The notes: generated by a model not told the origin, from the letters alone. Counted from the stretch's first letter, positions 10,416-20,528 are shown. The stretch is 64,000 nucleotides of DNA from Roseibium litorale (GCF_014842915.1 NZ_JACYXI010000002.1:395611-459610); one strand, 5' to 3'. Numbers and translations: made by a program.

Positions 10416-10449
10416 ATAAAAAACGGCCGCCGGCGGTGCGGCGGCCGTT
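10416..10449 (-). terminator. Intrinsic terminator between bamA and lpxD
   Basis: On the minus strand an 11-bp perfect stem (AACGGCCGCCG and its complement, at 10422-10432 and 10439-10449) with a 6-nt loop is followed by TTTTTT. It lies 21 bp after the bamA stop and directly before the lpxD ribosome binding site. Confidence 0.88.
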
Positions 10450-10470
10450 CGTATCATGTCTACGGCCCAA

Positions 10471-12843
10471 TTAGAACCGCGTACCACCACTCAGACGGAA
10501 GACCTGAACTTCGTCCTCATCTTCCTTCATGACCGGCCATGCAAAGTCTGCGCGAAGCGGGCCGAACGGAGAATCCCAACGAATACCGGCACCGACAGAC
10601 GCGCGAAGCGCGAAGTCATTGGACTGAATATTGTTCTTACCAACAACCTTCGCCAGATCGTTATCGACATCCCAGACGGTACCGGCATCAGCAAAGACGG
10701 CGCCGCTCAAGCCGAACTCTTCCGGAACACCAAAGAGCGGGAAAGTGGTTTCGACCGTTGCAGCCAGATACATGGTACCGCCGAGAGCATCACCCGTGGT
10801 CGCATCACGAGGACCGATCCCCTGGTTTTCGAAGCCGCGAACGATATCGCCACCAACCATATACTGGTCGGAAACGCGCAGACGCTTGCTGCCCAGGGCC
10901 ATGATGTGACCACCCTGGATCGCGAACTTGCCGATCACCCCGTAATCCGGCAGCAGCTCCTTGTAGACCCGGCCTTCAGCCGTGGTCTTCATATACTGGG
11001 AATCGCCACCAATACCTGCGAACTCCTGACCGAACTGGCCATAGAGACCGTCCTTGGGGTTCATGATGTTGTCGAGTGTGCTGTAGGTCAGCGTGTAGCC
11101 CGCAGCAGACGTGATGTAGGACCCGAAGGAGTCGCAAATACCACGGGAGAATTTGGCCGTGTCACACTTGCTAATGCTGGTCGAGATATCATCCGGATCG
11201 GACAGCTTGGTCTCGTACAGCTGATAGTAAAGACGCAGCTTCAGCTCGTCTTCACGCAGCGGCAAGGTGAAACCGAAACCGCCACCGGTCTTGCGCTCAT
11301 CATAGGAGCGGTAGCTGTTCGCATCCTTTTCCCGGCGGTACAGATCCAGATCAAGCGCGATGCGGCGCCCGAGGAAGAACGGTTCGATGAAAGCGAACTC
11401 GTAGGTCTTCGTGTCCTTGCCACCACCGACGCCAAGCTTCACGTACTGGCCACGGCCCAGGAAGTTCTTTTCGGTAACAGACACATCGCCGATCACACCG
11501 TCGGCGGTGGAATAACCGACACCGAAGGAAACTTCACCCGTCGGCTTTTCGATAACTTCAACGTTGATAACGACCTTATCCGGAGCGCTACCCTGAGACG
11601 TGGTGATATTCACACGCTCGAAGAATCCGAGATTCTTCAGACGGCGCTCTGCCTTGTCGAGAAGAGCCCGGTTGAAGGCATCACCTTCCGCCAGATCGAA
11701 CTCACGGCGGATCACATATTCACGGGACCGGTCATTGCCAATCACGTTGATGCGCTCGACATAAGCACGCGGACCTTCTTCGACATAATAGGTCAGAGAG
11801 ATGGTCTTGTTTTCATAGTCACGCGAAGCGCGCGGGCGGATCTGGGCAAAGGCATAGCCGTTTTCAGCAACCTTGACGGTCAGATCCTCAACGCTCTGCT
11901 CAACACGCAGCGAATTGAACGTATCGCCTGAAGAGGTGCGCAGTTCGGACTTGAGCGCTTCCGGATCCACTTCCGAAAGAGAGGAGACAACCTCGACATC
12001 GCCGATCTTGTACTTCTCGCCTTCATCGACCGTGAAGGTCACATGGAAGACGTTCTGCTCGCGATCCAGCTCGGCATTCGCCGAAACGATACGGAAATCG
12101 GCATAGCCCTTCTTGAAGTAATACTGGCGCAGCAGCTCTTCGTCGGCAGCCAGACGGTCCGGATCATAGGTATCCGTGCTGCGCAGCCAGCTCAGGAACC
12201 CGCTTTCGCGGGTGCGGATCACATCACGCAGACGGCCATCGCTGAAAGAGTTATTGCCGATGAAGGTGATGCGCTCAACGCCGGTCTTCTCGCCTTCATT
12301 GATCTCGAACACCAGATCGACGCGGTTATCCCCGCGATCAATGATCTTCGGATCAACGGAAGCGCCATAACGGCCGCCGCGGCGGTAGGCTTCCAGGATG
12401 TTCTGCACATCGGACTGGACGCGGGCGCGGGTCAGCATGGACCGCTCGGAGGACCGGACAGCGGTCTTCAGGGCGTCATCCTTGATCTTCTTGTTTCCTT
12501 CGAAGGAAACCCGGTTGATGATCGGATTTTCGCTCACGCTCACAACGAGCGATCCGCCCTGCTGATTGATCTTCACATCGGCAAAAAGGCCGGTGGCAAA
12601 GAGAGCCTTGAGCGATTCATCAATGTCTGCAGGACCATAAGAACGGCCCGGCTTGATGGTGAGGTAACTCAGAACCGTTTCTTCCTCGATCCGGGTATTT
12701 CCCTTCACGACGATGGAACGGGCCACTGCTGCCTCGGCGGACACAGCCGGGAACAGGCTGACACTGCTGGGCAGAAGAGCACCCGTCGCCAGAACGGTTG
12801 CCGCAAGAAACACGGCGCGAGTGGATGACTGCAATCGCTGCAT
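10471..12843 (-). CDS. bamA: Outer-membrane protein assembly factor BamA
   Basis: Core of the BAM complex that inserts beta-barrel proteins into the outer membrane. The mature protein has five periplasmic POTRA domains (roughly residues 40-440 of 790) followed by a 16-strand beta-barrel. The C-terminal residue is phenylalanine (SGGTRF), the usual beta-signal. A cleavable signal peptide is seen: a basic start, the hydrophobic run AVFLAATVLATGALLP, then a site near VSAEA. I used the ATG at 12843 because it begins the signal peptide; the frame also has a TTG at 12888. It follows rseP, the classic neighbour, and ends at a terminator. Confidence 0.97.
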   Translation of the reverse strand: MQRLQSSTRAVFLAATVLATGALLPSSVSLFPAVSAEAAVARSIVVKGNTRIEEETVLSYLTIKPGRSYGPADIDESLKALFATGLFADVKINQQGGSLVVSVSENPIINRVSFEGNKKIKDDALKTAVRSSERSMLTRARVQSDVQNILEAYRRGGRYGASVDPKIIDRGDNRVDLVFEINEGEKTGVERITFIGNNSFSDGRLRDVIRTRESGFLSWLRSTDTYDPDRLAADEELLRQYYFKKGYADFRIVSANAELDREQNVFHVTFTVDEGEKYKIGDVEVVSSLSEVDPEALKSELRTSSGDTFNSLRVEQSVEDLTVKVAENGYAFAQIRPRASRDYENKTISLTYYVEEGPRAYVERINVIGNDRSREYVIRREFDLAEGDAFNRALLDKAERRLKNLGFFERVNITTSQGSAPDKVVINVEVIEKPTGEVSFGVGYSTADGVIGDVSVTEKNFLGRGQYVKLGVGGGKDTKTYEFAFIEPFFLGRRIALDLDLYRREKDANSYRSYDERKTGGGFGFTLPLREDELKLRLYYQLYETKLSDPDDISTSISKCDTAKFSRGICDSFGSYITSAAGYTLTYSTLDNIMNPKDGLYGQFGQEFAGIGGDSQYMKTTAEGRVYKELLPDYGVIGKFAIQGGHIMALGSKRLRVSDQYMVGGDIVRGFENQGIGPRDATTGDALGGTMYLAATVETTFPLFGVPEEFGLSGAVFADAGTVWDVDNDLAKVVGKNNIQSNDFALRASVGAGIRWDSPFGPLRADFAWPVMKEDEDEVQVFRLSGGTRF

Positions 12844-13018
12844 AAGTGAGCTATGCCTTTTTGTTTTAGCGCCCTTGCCAGCAGGCAAAGGGAAACCAGA
12901 TTCTCAGCAACTGACCTCGTTTTACAGGCTTTTGCCGATTAGGCAACAGCCGAACAAGGCCAAAATGGTTTTCATATGAAGACGTTGCGGCAAAGCAACG
13001 CTTCACGCTCAAGCCCTT

Positions 13019-14155
13019 TCAAAGCCTCGCGATATGGAGCACATCGTTCCATGTGGCAAAGACCATGAGCAGAAGAACAATTCCAAGCCCGATCCGGAAA
13101 CCGATGTCCTGAACCCCCTCGCTCAGGGGACGCCCGCGAACGGCCTCGGCCAGGTAATAGACAAGATGCCCGCCATCCAGCATGGGGATCGGCATCAAAT
13201 TGATCAGACCGATCGAGATTGACAGCACAGCCGCCAGGCTCAGCAGCGGAACAATGCCCTGGGTCGCAACCTGCCCGGAGATCTGGGCAACCCGGATCGG
13301 CCCACCCAGCTGATCGGCAGCCTCGCGGCCGGAAATCACGCCCCAGATGTAATCAACCGTCCGGGATGCGACATAGAAGGTCTCTTTCGCCCCCTGAGCA
13401 ACCGCTTCCAAAGGACCATATGTCACATGAACGAGATCTTCCGGCTTCGGGCTGCGTGACACACCAAGAAGCCCGATCCGCTGCACGTTGCCAAAACGGT
13501 CTTTCAACTCCTGGAATTCCGGCGTGACAGTCAGATCAATGGTCTTGCCCTCGCGCTCCACCTGCATGTGCAGAGGCACGTCAGCACTGACAGAAACGAT
13601 CCGCTGCAGGTCAGTAAAGGTCGCGATTTCGCGGCCATCGACGGACAGAATAAGGTCCCCCGCCTTGAGACCGCCCCGCTCCGCCGCGCTTTGCGGGCGC
13701 ACTTCTTCCACAACCGGCGTGGTAACAACCTGTCCGAAGGTCATGAAAATTGCCGCGAAAATCACGATAGCCAGAATGAAGTTGGCAATCGGACCGGCGG
13801 CCACCACAGCAGCGCGCTGCCAGACCGGCTTGGCGACGAAGGCCGTGCGGCGCTCAACATCGGACATGGCAGCTATCCGGTCCCGGTCAGGCACGCTTGC
13901 GGCATTGTCGTCGCCAGCAAACTTCACGTAGCCGCCAAGCGGGATCAAACAGAGCTTCCAGCGCGTGCCGTGGCGGTCGTTGCGGCCAATGATCTCGCGG
14001 CCAAAGCCGACCGAGAAGGCATCAACCTTCACATTGCACCAGCGGGCAACAAGAAAATGGCCAAGCTCATGGAAGAAGACGACAATCGTCAGCACAAACA
14101 GGAAAGGCACGATGTAGCCAATGACAAGATCATAGGCCGATGTCAAAATTTCCAT
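13019..14155 (-). CDS. rseP: Site-2 intramembrane zinc protease RseP/MmpA
   Basis: Inner-membrane metalloprotease that cuts transmembrane substrates such as anti-sigma factors after a first cleavage in the periplasm. It has 378 residues. The zinc motif HELGH occupies residues 29-33 in the first membrane helix. A PDZ domain sits in the middle (region with GLKAGDLILSVDG), and the second zinc-ligand motif is in LMPIPMLDGGHL near the C-terminus. Four membrane segments are expected. A gap of about 175 bp separates it from bamA, the usual downstream neighbour. Confidence 0.96.
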   Translation of the reverse strand: MEILTSAYDLVIGYIVPFLFVLTIVVFFHELGHFLVARWCNVKVDAFSVGFGREIIGRNDRHGTRWKLCLIPLGGYVKFAGDDNAASVPDRDRIAAMSDVERRTAFVAKPVWQRAAVVAAGPIANFILAIVIFAAIFMTFGQVVTTPVVEEVRPQSAAERGGLKAGDLILSVDGREIATFTDLQRIVSVSADVPLHMQVEREGKTIDLTVTPEFQELKDRFGNVQRIGLLGVSRSPKPEDLVHVTYGPLEAVAQGAKETFYVASRTVDYIWGVISGREAADQLGGPIRVAQISGQVATQGIVPLLSLAAVLSISIGLINLMPIPMLDGGHLVYYLAEAVRGRPLSEGVQDIGFRIGLGIVLLLMVFATWNDVLHIARL

Positions 14156-14295
14156 TCTGCTGTCCCGTAGGTCCGAAGGCAGTGTGGTTATTCCCGGCCA
14201 TTATACGGTCAGGAATTACAACAGGGTAAAGGCTTTCGTCTTTTTTCCGGTCAAAAACGGTGTTCTGTCCGGAATCGTTGGCCAGACCATAAGCC

Positions 14296-15555
14296 TCAGG
14301 AGGCCCTCGCCGCAATCCAGTTCCCGCAGATTGATCGCGCCTCTCGATCGAGAGCGGCGACATCCTCGATCCGTGCCGGGGCGGATCGTCCAAGGCGTGG
14401 CTCCATGGCATCAAGCGCCGCCTCAACGGAAGCCGGAATATCCATGAAGGCGATCCGGCCCGCCAGAAAGGCTGCAACAGCCGTCTCATCCGCAGCATTG
14501 AGCACAGCCGCGGCCCCGCCCCCGCGCCGCATGGCATCCCGGGCAAGCCGCAAGGCAGGAAACCGCACCAGATCAGGCGCCTCGAAGGTCAGGCTCGAAA
14601 TAGCTGCCAAATCCAGCCGTTCGACAGGAACTTCCATCCGCTCCGGCCAGGCAAGGCAATGAGCGATCGGTGTGCGCATGTCAGGAGATCCAAGCTGGGC
14701 CAGAAGCGATCCATCCCGGTATTGCACAAGACCGTGGATAACCGACTGCGGATGAACCAGCACGTCCAGCTGGTCTGCCTCCAGCGGAAACAGATGAAAG
14801 GCTTCAATCACTTCGAAGCCCTTGTTCATCATGGTAGCGCTGTCGATGGTGATCCGGCTGCCCATGTCCCAGTTGGGATGCTTCAATGCCTCGGCAACTG
14901 TTGCCTTTTGCATCGCCTCAAGCGGCCAGGTGCGGAACGGGCCGCCGGACGCGGTGAGAATGATCTTTTCCACCTGTGCAGCGTTGGCCGCCTCGAACAC
15001 CTGGAAGATCGCGCTGTGCTCGCTGTCCACCGGCAGCAAGGTCACGTCGTGGCGCTCAACCTCTGACATGAAGAGATCGCCGGCACAGACAAGACATTCC
15101 TTGTTGGCCAGCGCAAGCGCCCGGCCCGGCTTCAGCGCGCGAAGGGTCGGCTCCAGCCCGGCAAAGCCGACAATCGCTCCAAGCACGATATCGGCGGGAC
15201 GGTCGACCGCCTCCAGAACAGCCTGGTGGCCCCAGGCTGCCTCGATTCCGCTTCCGGCCAGCGCCTCCCGCAGGGCCGGGCCGTGGCTCTCGGAAGAGAC
15301 AACCGCGATCTTGGCGCCAACTTGCCGCGCCAGCCTTGCCAGTCCGGCAACATTGGAATTGGCAACGAGTGCCTCAACCCCGAACCGGTCCGGATGGCGC
15401 GAAATCACATCGAGTGTGCTTTTTCCAACAGAACCGGTCGCGCCCAGAACGGTAACGCGCTGATAGGGCTTACTGGACAAAGGATCATAGCCCTCAGATC
15501 CTGCCGCCGCAGGACGGGCGTGGCCTGGCATGCTGGCATCCATTCCGGTCTCCAT
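14296..15555 (-). CDS. dxr: 1-deoxy-D-xylulose-5-phosphate reductoisomerase
   Basis: Second step of the MEP pathway: makes 2-C-methylerythritol 4-phosphate with NADPH and so feeds isoprenoid precursors to UppS. The NADPH-binding motif GATGSVGKSTLDVI is at about residues 38-51. The 419-residue reading frame is some 25-30 residues longer than usual at the N-terminus; a shorter start at Met9 or another codon is possible. The ATG overlaps the cdsA stop (TAATG), which argues for the long form. The C-terminal helical domain is complete. Confidence 0.96.
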   Translation of the reverse strand: METGMDASMPGHARPAAAGSEGYDPLSSKPYQRVTVLGATGSVGKSTLDVISRHPDRFGVEALVANSNVAGLARLARQVGAKIAVVSSESHGPALREALAGSGIEAAWGHQAVLEAVDRPADIVLGAIVGFAGLEPTLRALKPGRALALANKECLVCAGDLFMSEVERHDVTLLPVDSEHSAIFQVFEAANAAQVEKIILTASGGPFRTWPLEAMQKATVAEALKHPNWDMGSRITIDSATMMNKGFEVIEAFHLFPLEADQLDVLVHPQSVIHGLVQYRDGSLLAQLGSPDMRTPIAHCLAWPERMEVPVERLDLAAISSLTFEAPDLVRFPALRLARDAMRRGGGAAAVLNAADETAVAAFLAGRIAFMDIPASVEAALDAMEPRLGRSAPARIEDVAALDREARSICGNWIAARAS

Positions 15556-16415
15556 TACATCAGGCCAAGTGCGGAAACCGGATCCATCAGCTCTCCGCCG
15601 AAGGCAAGCCCCAGGAAGGCAGCAAAGACGGCCGCGGCCACAAGACCGTCCACACGGTCCATGACACCGCCATGGCCCGGAATGAGCTGGCTGGAATCCT
15701 TGACCTTGAAACGGCGCTTCAGGGCGGATTCAGCAAGATCGCCGATCTGGGAGACGATGGACAGGAGACCTGCAAGCAGCATCCAGCCCAGCGGCTCAGT
15801 CTGACCGGCGGCAAGAACAAAGCCGCCACCAAACAGGACGGCAAAGGTCAGCCCCCCAAGCGCTCCGGACCAGGTTTTGTTCGGGGACACCCGTGTCCAA
15901 AGCTTCGGCCCGCCAAGAAAGCGGCCGACGAAATAGGCGCAGATATCGGTTGCCCAGATCACAACCAGCAGGAAAAAGATGAACACCTGCCCAAGATCAC
16001 CCCGGCGCACGGCCATCAGGGCAAGCATGGAAAGCCCGGCATAAAGAACACCTTCCGCTCCCCAGCGGGCTGTCCGTGCCGCCTTGCCCAAAATGTAGCA
16101 GAGGATCATGCCAGCAAGCACCAAGCCGAAAGCCGCAATCGGCAGCCCCAGGTGATAGCTGAGCCCCGATGCCGCCAAAGCAAGAAGACCGGCAAGACCC
16201 GACGGGCTCTTGAAAATGGTCCCGGTGATGGTGAACCACTCCCACAGGATCAGCACGCCCGCAACAAGAACCAGACCGTCATAGGGCGCACCGCCGAAGC
16301 AGCTCAGCGCCAGAACCGCTGGCCCAAGCACAAGCGCAGACAGAACCCGCGCTCTCAGATCAGCCATTTTGGACTTTCCGGCGCCCTGCCCCTGGCCGCT
16401 TGTTCCCGCCATCAT
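15555..16415 (-). CDS. cdsA: Phosphatidate cytidylyltransferase
   Basis: Integral membrane enzyme that makes CDP-diacylglycerol, the branch point of phospholipid synthesis. About 286 residues with many hydrophobic helices. The family signature near the C-terminus is present: KRRFKVKDSSQLIPGHGG followed by VMDRVDG. The start overlaps the uppS stop (TGATG). A more common N-terminus would begin at the internal ATG giving MADLRARVL about 16 codons in. Confidence 0.95.
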   Translation of the reverse strand: MMAGTSGQGQGAGKSKMADLRARVLSALVLGPAVLALSCFGGAPYDGLVLVAGVLILWEWFTITGTIFKSPSGLAGLLALAASGLSYHLGLPIAAFGLVLAGMILCYILGKAARTARWGAEGVLYAGLSMLALMAVRRGDLGQVFIFFLLVVIWATDICAYFVGRFLGGPKLWTRVSPNKTWSGALGGLTFAVLFGGGFVLAAGQTEPLGWMLLAGLLSIVSQIGDLAESALKRRFKVKDSSQLIPGHGGVMDRVDGLVAAAVFAAFLGLAFGGELMDPVSALGLM

Positions 16416-17182
16416 CAGAAAACTTTGGCGCTGACGCCGCCGAAGCGCCGCTCACGGCCGCTGAAATCGGCAATCGCACGGTCAAACGCGGCTTCATCGA
16501 AGTCGGGCCAGTAGGTGTCGCAGAAATAGAATTCGGAATAAGCAGCCTGCCACATGAGGAAGTTGGACAGACGCTGCTCCCCGCTGGTCCGGATAATGAG
16601 ATCCGGATCCGGAATTCCGGATGTGTCCAGGCGGGCGCCAATCGCCTCAGGTGTGATCTCCTCCACCTTGAGACGGCCTTCAGCCACATCCTGAGCGAGC
16701 GTTCTGACGGCGCGGGCCACTTCGTCCCGCGAGCCGTAATTGAAGGCGACAACCAGGGTCATACCGGTATTGTCCCGGGTCAGCCCCTCAGCCTCATCAA
16801 GAAGAGCCCGGATTCCGCCCTCAAGCCCCTGACGGTCCCCAATCACGCGGATCCGGACGTTGGCCTGGTGAATCTCGGACAGGTCCCGCTGCACAAACCG
16901 GCGCAGCAGGGACATGAGAAAGCTGACCTCGCCGGCTGGACGGGACCAGTTCTCCGAGGAGAAGCTGTAGATGGTAATGTAATCGAGGCCAATGCGGACA
17001 CCATGACGGATGATCCGCCTCAGGGTATCGAGCCCCTGGCGATGGCCTTCCGAGCGGGGCAAGCCTCTTTCCTTGGCCCACCGGCCGTTGCCGTCCATGA
17101 TCAGGGCCACGTGGCGTGGCACGCCACCCTGCCCTTGCCGGGAAGGCGGCGCCATGTCGGTACGGTCTGGACTTGCGGTCAT
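16415..17182 (-). CDS. uppS: Undecaprenyl diphosphate synthase
   Basis: Cis-prenyltransferase that elongates farnesyl diphosphate to the C55 lipid carrier for peptidoglycan and LPS. The 255-residue protein has the conserved HVALIMDGNGRWAKERG with catalytic Asp30, and GRARPSG-like RxxGE elements toward the C-terminus (IRTSGEQRLSNFLMWQ). It is placed between frr and cdsA as in most proteobacteria and is coupled to cdsA by a 1-nt overlap. Confidence 0.97.
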   Translation of the reverse strand: MTASPDRTDMAPPSRQGQGGVPRHVALIMDGNGRWAKERGLPRSEGHRQGLDTLRRIIRHGVRIGLDYITIYSFSSENWSRPAGEVSFLMSLLRRFVQRDLSEIHQANVRIRVIGDRQGLEGGIRALLDEAEGLTRDNTGMTLVVAFNYGSRDEVARAVRTLAQDVAEGRLKVEEITPEAIGARLDTSGIPDPDLIIRTSGEQRLSNFLMWQAAYSEFYFCDTYWPDFDEAAFDRAIADFSGRERRFGGVSAKVF

Positions 17183-17218
17183 GAAGCTCCCCGCGCGGCG
17201 GTTATGCCGGAAAGGTCA

Positions 17219-17782
17219 TCAGACCTGAGAAATTTCCTGCTCTTTCTTGGCGAGCATTACATCAACCTCGGTAATCATACCATCGGTCAGCTTCTGAATC
17301 TCGTCAGAAGCAACCCGGCTGTCGTCCTGGCTGATGTCGCCGTCCTTTTCCAGCTTCTTTGCCGTATCCATACCGTCGCGGCGGACGTGACGGATAGAGA
17401 CCTTGGCGGCCTCGGCATATTTGTGAGCGACCTTGATCAGCTCCTGGCGGCGTTCCTGGTTCAGTTCCGGGATCGGCAGGCGCAGCAGCTGGCCATCGAT
17501 CACCGGATTGAGGCCCAGGTTGGATTCACGGATGGCCTTTTCGACAGCCGAAACCATGCCCTTGTCCCAGACCTGAACGGCAAGCATGCGCGGCTCGGGA
17601 ACGGAGACGGTCGCAACCTGGCTGACCGGCATGGACTGGCCATAGGCCTGAACAACAATGGGATCCATCATGCTGGCCGAGGCACGGCCGGTCCGCAGGC
17701 CGGCGAATTCGGTCTTCAGAACACCAAGCGCACCATTCATACGGCGCTTGAGATCGTCCATGTCCACACCTTCTACAGGCAT
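17219..17782 (-). CDS. frr: Ribosome recycling factor
   Basis: Splits post-termination ribosomes together with EF-G. The protein has 187 residues, the standard length, with the three-helix-bundle sequence features: [18 protein letters not shown], then LRTGRAS, and the C-terminal [15 protein letters not shown]. It lies between pyrH (about 110-bp gap) and uppS (36-bp gap), the conserved order. Confidence 0.97.
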   Translation of the reverse strand: MPVEGVDMDDLKRRMNGALGVLKTEFAGLRTGRASASMMDPIVVQAYGQSMPVSQVATVSVPEPRMLAVQVWDKGMVSAVEKAIRESNLGLNPVIDGQLLRLPIPELNQERRQELIKVAHKYAEAAKVSIRHVRRDGMDTAKKLEKDGDISQDDSRVASDEIQKLTDGMITEVDVMLAKKEQEISQV

Positions 17783-17893
17783 AACTTCCTCGCTTATATC
17801 TTGCTTTGGTGGCTCAGAGAGTCACGGCCGGCGCCAAAATCGCACACTCGTGCTGAAACACAAGTCCTTGCGCCGGAGTTATTGGCAAAAGAA

Positions 17894-18613
17894 TCAGCTC
17901 CCGACAACCGTATAACGGCCGGTTTCCTGAAGCACAGCAACCAGAGCCCCCGGCTCATGGATGCGGAAAACAATCACGGGAATGTTGTTGTCGCGCGCAA
18001 GAGCGATGGCTGTGGTGTCCATGACCTTGAGATTGCGCTGGATCACATCCTCGAACCTCAGCGTATCATAGCGCTCGGCCTCCGGATTGATCTTCGGATC
18101 TTCCGAGTAGATGCCATCGACCTGCGTGCCCTTCAGGAAGGCATCGCAGCGCATTTCGGCGGCGCGCAGGGCCGCTCCGGAATCGGTCGTGAAGAACGGG
18201 TTGCCCGTGCCGCCGGCAAAGACGATCACGTCACCATCTTCCATGTAGCGCTCGGCCACTCGCTGGGAAAAGGTTTCGCAGATGGAGGGAACGGAAACGG
18301 CGGACAGAACACGGGCCTGAACCTTGTGGCGCCGCAGGGCGTCGGCAAGCGTCAGGGAGTTCATGATGGTCGCCAGCATACCCATATGGTCGCCGGTGAC
18401 CCGGTTGCCGCCCTTGGCCGCTACAGCGACACCGCGGAAGATGTTGCCGCCACCGACAACGACCCCTACCTGACACCCCAGAGCAACCGCATCTGCAATT
18501 TCCTTGGCGATCCGCTCCACCACCATCGGATCGATCCCGAATGACTGGCTGCCCATCAGGGCTTCACCGGAGAGCTTCAGCAGCACGCGTTTCCAGCGCA
18601 GGGGCTTGGTCAT
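17894..18613 (-). CDS. pyrH: UMP kinase
   Basis: Phosphorylates UMP to UDP in pyrimidine nucleotide synthesis and belongs to the amino acid kinase family. The protein has 239 residues from the ATG at 18613. The N-terminal RVLLKLSGEALMG, the glycine loop VGGGNIFRG and FFTTDSGAALRAAEM with the UMP-binding Thr/Asp are visible. The frame is open about 60 codons further upstream, but those codons overlap the tsf terminator and look random, and GAGAAGG precedes the chosen ATG. Confidence 0.97.
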   Translation of the reverse strand: MTKPLRWKRVLLKLSGEALMGSQSFGIDPMVVERIAKEIADAVALGCQVGVVVGGGNIFRGVAVAAKGGNRVTGDHMGMLATIMNSLTLADALRRHKVQARVLSAVSVPSICETFSQRVAERYMEDGDVIVFAGGTGNPFFTTDSGAALRAAEMRCDAFLKGTQVDGIYSEDPKINPEAERYDTLRFEDVIQRNLKVMDTTAIALARDNNIPVIVFRIHEPGALVAVLQETGRYTVVGS

Positions 18614-18643
18614 GTCGCAACCTTCTCTTTTGTTGTTCCTTCT

Positions 18644-18675
18644 AAAAAAAAGCGCCGGACAATGCCGGCGCTTTT
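18644..18675 (-). terminator. Intrinsic terminator of tsf
   Basis: Minus-strand stem AAAGCGCCGG / CCGGCGCTTT with a 6-nt loop is followed by a run of eight T. It lies just after the tsf stop and separates rpsB-tsf from pyrH and the genes beyond. Confidence 0.9.
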
Positions 18676-18683
18676 CGATGGGA

Positions 18684-19607
18684 TCAGTTCCCTGCGGCTG
18701 CCGCCACTTCCGCGGCGAAGTCCGTCTCTTCCTTCTCGATCCCTTCGCCGAGAGCGAAGCGGACGAAAGCGGTGAGCTTGACCGGGGTGCCAAGTTCCTT
18801 GGCCAGGGCTTCTACAGCCTGCTCGACGGTCAGATCCGGGTTGATGACGAAAGCCTGCTTGATCAGCGTGACTTCCTCATAGAACTTGCGGATACGGCCT
18901 TCGACCATCTTTTCAATGATGTTGTCCGGCTTGCCGGATTCGCGGGCCTGCTCGATGAACACATTGCGCTCACGCTCGACAACAGCCGGATCCAGAGAAT
19001 CGGTGTTCAGAGCCAGCGGGCTGGTCGCAGCAACGTGCATGGCGATCTGACGGCCGAGAGTGTTCAGCTTGTCCTTGTCGCCTGCAGATTCCAGAGCGAC
19101 CAGAACGCCGATCTTGCCGAGGCCTTCAGCAGCAGCGTTGTGGACGTAGGAAGCAACAACGCCTTCAGAAACGGTCAGCAGAGCCACGCGGCGGAGAGTC
19201 ATGTTCTCGCCGATGGTCGCGATCGCGTCCTTGATGGCATCTTCAACCGGCTTGCCGGTCGGATAAGCTGCGGCAGCAACGCTTTCCAGCTGGCCGTCGG
19301 TGCCCAGAGCAACATTGGCAACATTGCGGACGAGCTCCTGGAAGCCGTCGTTGCGGGCAACGAAGTCGGTTTCGGAGTTCAGCTCGATCACGGCAGCCTT
19401 GGCGCCTTCGGAAGCAACACCGACCAGGCCTTCAGCAGCAACGCGGCCAGCCTTCTTCGCAGCCTTTGCGAGGCCCTTGGTGCGCAGCCAGTCAATGGCA
19501 GCTTCCATGTCGCCGCCCGACTCGGTCAGGGCGGTCTTGCAGTCCATCATGCCTGCGCCAGACGTCTCGCGCAGCTCTTTTACCATTGCAGCGGTAATGG
19601 TGGTCAT
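18684..19607 (-). CDS. tsf: Translation elongation factor Ts
   Basis: Guanine nucleotide exchange factor for EF-Tu. The protein has 307 residues from the ATG at 19607; a 12-codon upstream extension of the frame is not family-like. The N-terminal UBA-like domain contains [19 protein letters not shown], the hallmark of EF-Ts. The core subdomain has SETDFVARN, which contacts EF-Tu. It is co-directional with rpsB 147 bp upstream, with a hairpin between them. Confidence 0.97.
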   Translation of the reverse strand: MTTITAAMVKELRETSGAGMMDCKTALTESGGDMEAAIDWLRTKGLAKAAKKAGRVAAEGLVGVASEGAKAAVIELNSETDFVARNDGFQELVRNVANVALGTDGQLESVAAAAYPTGKPVEDAIKDAIATIGENMTLRRVALLTVSEGVVASYVHNAAAEGLGKIGVLVALESAGDKDKLNTLGRQIAMHVAATSPLALNTDSLDPAVVERERNVFIEQARESGKPDNIIEKMVEGRIRKFYEEVTLIKQAFVINPDLTVEQAVEALAKELGTPVKLTAFVRFALGEGIEKEETDFAAEVAAAAGN

Positions 19608-19715
19608 TGATTGCCTCGTGGATAGGTTGGGGCTGGTCAGCACTTAAAGCATGAGCGCCCGCATCTTTATGACGGAGCCGTAACCGACAGGGTCCGCCCA
19701 CGACAAAATTTGAAA

Positions 19716-19746
19716 TCCTGGCCGCGGCGTCGATCCGCGGCCAGGA
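19716..19746 (-). terminator. Hairpin between rpsB and tsf
   Basis: A 12-bp perfect inverted repeat (TCCTGGCCGCGG / CCGCGGCCAGGA) with a 7-nt loop follows the rpsB stop. On the minus strand it is followed by TTTCAAATTTTG, a weak T-tract. This suggests partial termination or attenuation rather than a full stop. Confidence 0.6.
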
Positions 19747-19754
19747 CTGATCAA

Positions 19755-20528
19755 TCAGGCTTCAGCAGCTTCTTCGGCTAGAACTTCTTCAACCGGAGCT
19801 TCTTCAGAAGCACCGATGTCCATGCCGGAAGCGCCCTGAGCACGGGAAATCCCGTCGATGGCGGCGCGGGTGATCAGGTCGCAGTAAAGCGTGATCGCAC
19901 GGCCGGCGTCATCGTTACCCGGAACCGGATAGGTGATGCCTTCCGGGTTCGAGTTGGAGTCCAGGATTGCAGCAACCGGGATACCCAGACGGCGGGCTTC
20001 CTGGATCGCGTTTGCTTCACGGTTGGTATCGATGATGAAGATCAGGTCCGGGATACCGCCCATGTCCTTGATGCCGCCCAGGTTCCGCTCGAGCTTTTCG
20101 CGCTCGCGGTCCATGAACAGACGCTCTTTCTTGGTCAGCGACTTGGAGACGTCCGAGTTCAGGGTCTCTTCAAGCTTGCGCAGACGCTGGATCGAGTTGG
20201 AGATGGTCTTCCAGTTGGTCAGCATGCCGCCGAGCCATCGGGCGTTGACGAAGTACTGCGCGGAGTTGCGTGCAGCTTCAGCAACAGCGTCCTGAGCCTG
20301 GCGCTTGGTGCCGACGAGCAGAACGCGTCCACCACCGGCAACGGTGTCGCTGACAGCCTTCAGAGCCTGGTGCAGCAGCGGAACGGTCTGTGCCAGATCC
20401 ATGATGTGAACGTCGTTACGCACACCAAAGATGTACTGGCCCATACGCGGGTTCCAGCGGTGCTTCTGGTGACCAAAGTGAACGCCTGCTTCGAGCAGCT
20501 GACGCATGGTGAAATCGGGCAAAGCCAT
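19755..20528 (-). CDS. rpsB: 30S ribosomal protein S2
   Basis: Structural protein of the small ribosomal subunit. It has 257 residues and starts with [20 protein letters not shown], an S2 signature. The second signature ([19 protein letters not shown]) and [19 protein letters not shown] are typical of the family. An acidic alanine/glutamate-rich tail ends the protein. CAGGAG lies 11 bases before the ATG. A good sigma-70 promoter lies about 120 bp upstream. Confidence 0.98.
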   Translation of the reverse strand: MALPDFTMRQLLEAGVHFGHQKHRWNPRMGQYIFGVRNDVHIMDLAQTVPLLHQALKAVSDTVAGGGRVLLVGTKRQAQDAVAEAARNSAQYFVNARWLGGMLTNWKTISNSIQRLRKLEETLNSDVSKSLTKKERLFMDREREKLERNLGGIKDMGGIPDLIFIIDTNREANAIQEARRLGIPVAAILDSNSNPEGITYPVPGNDDAGRAITLYCDLITRAAIDGISRAQGASGMDIGASEEAPVEEVLAEEAAEA

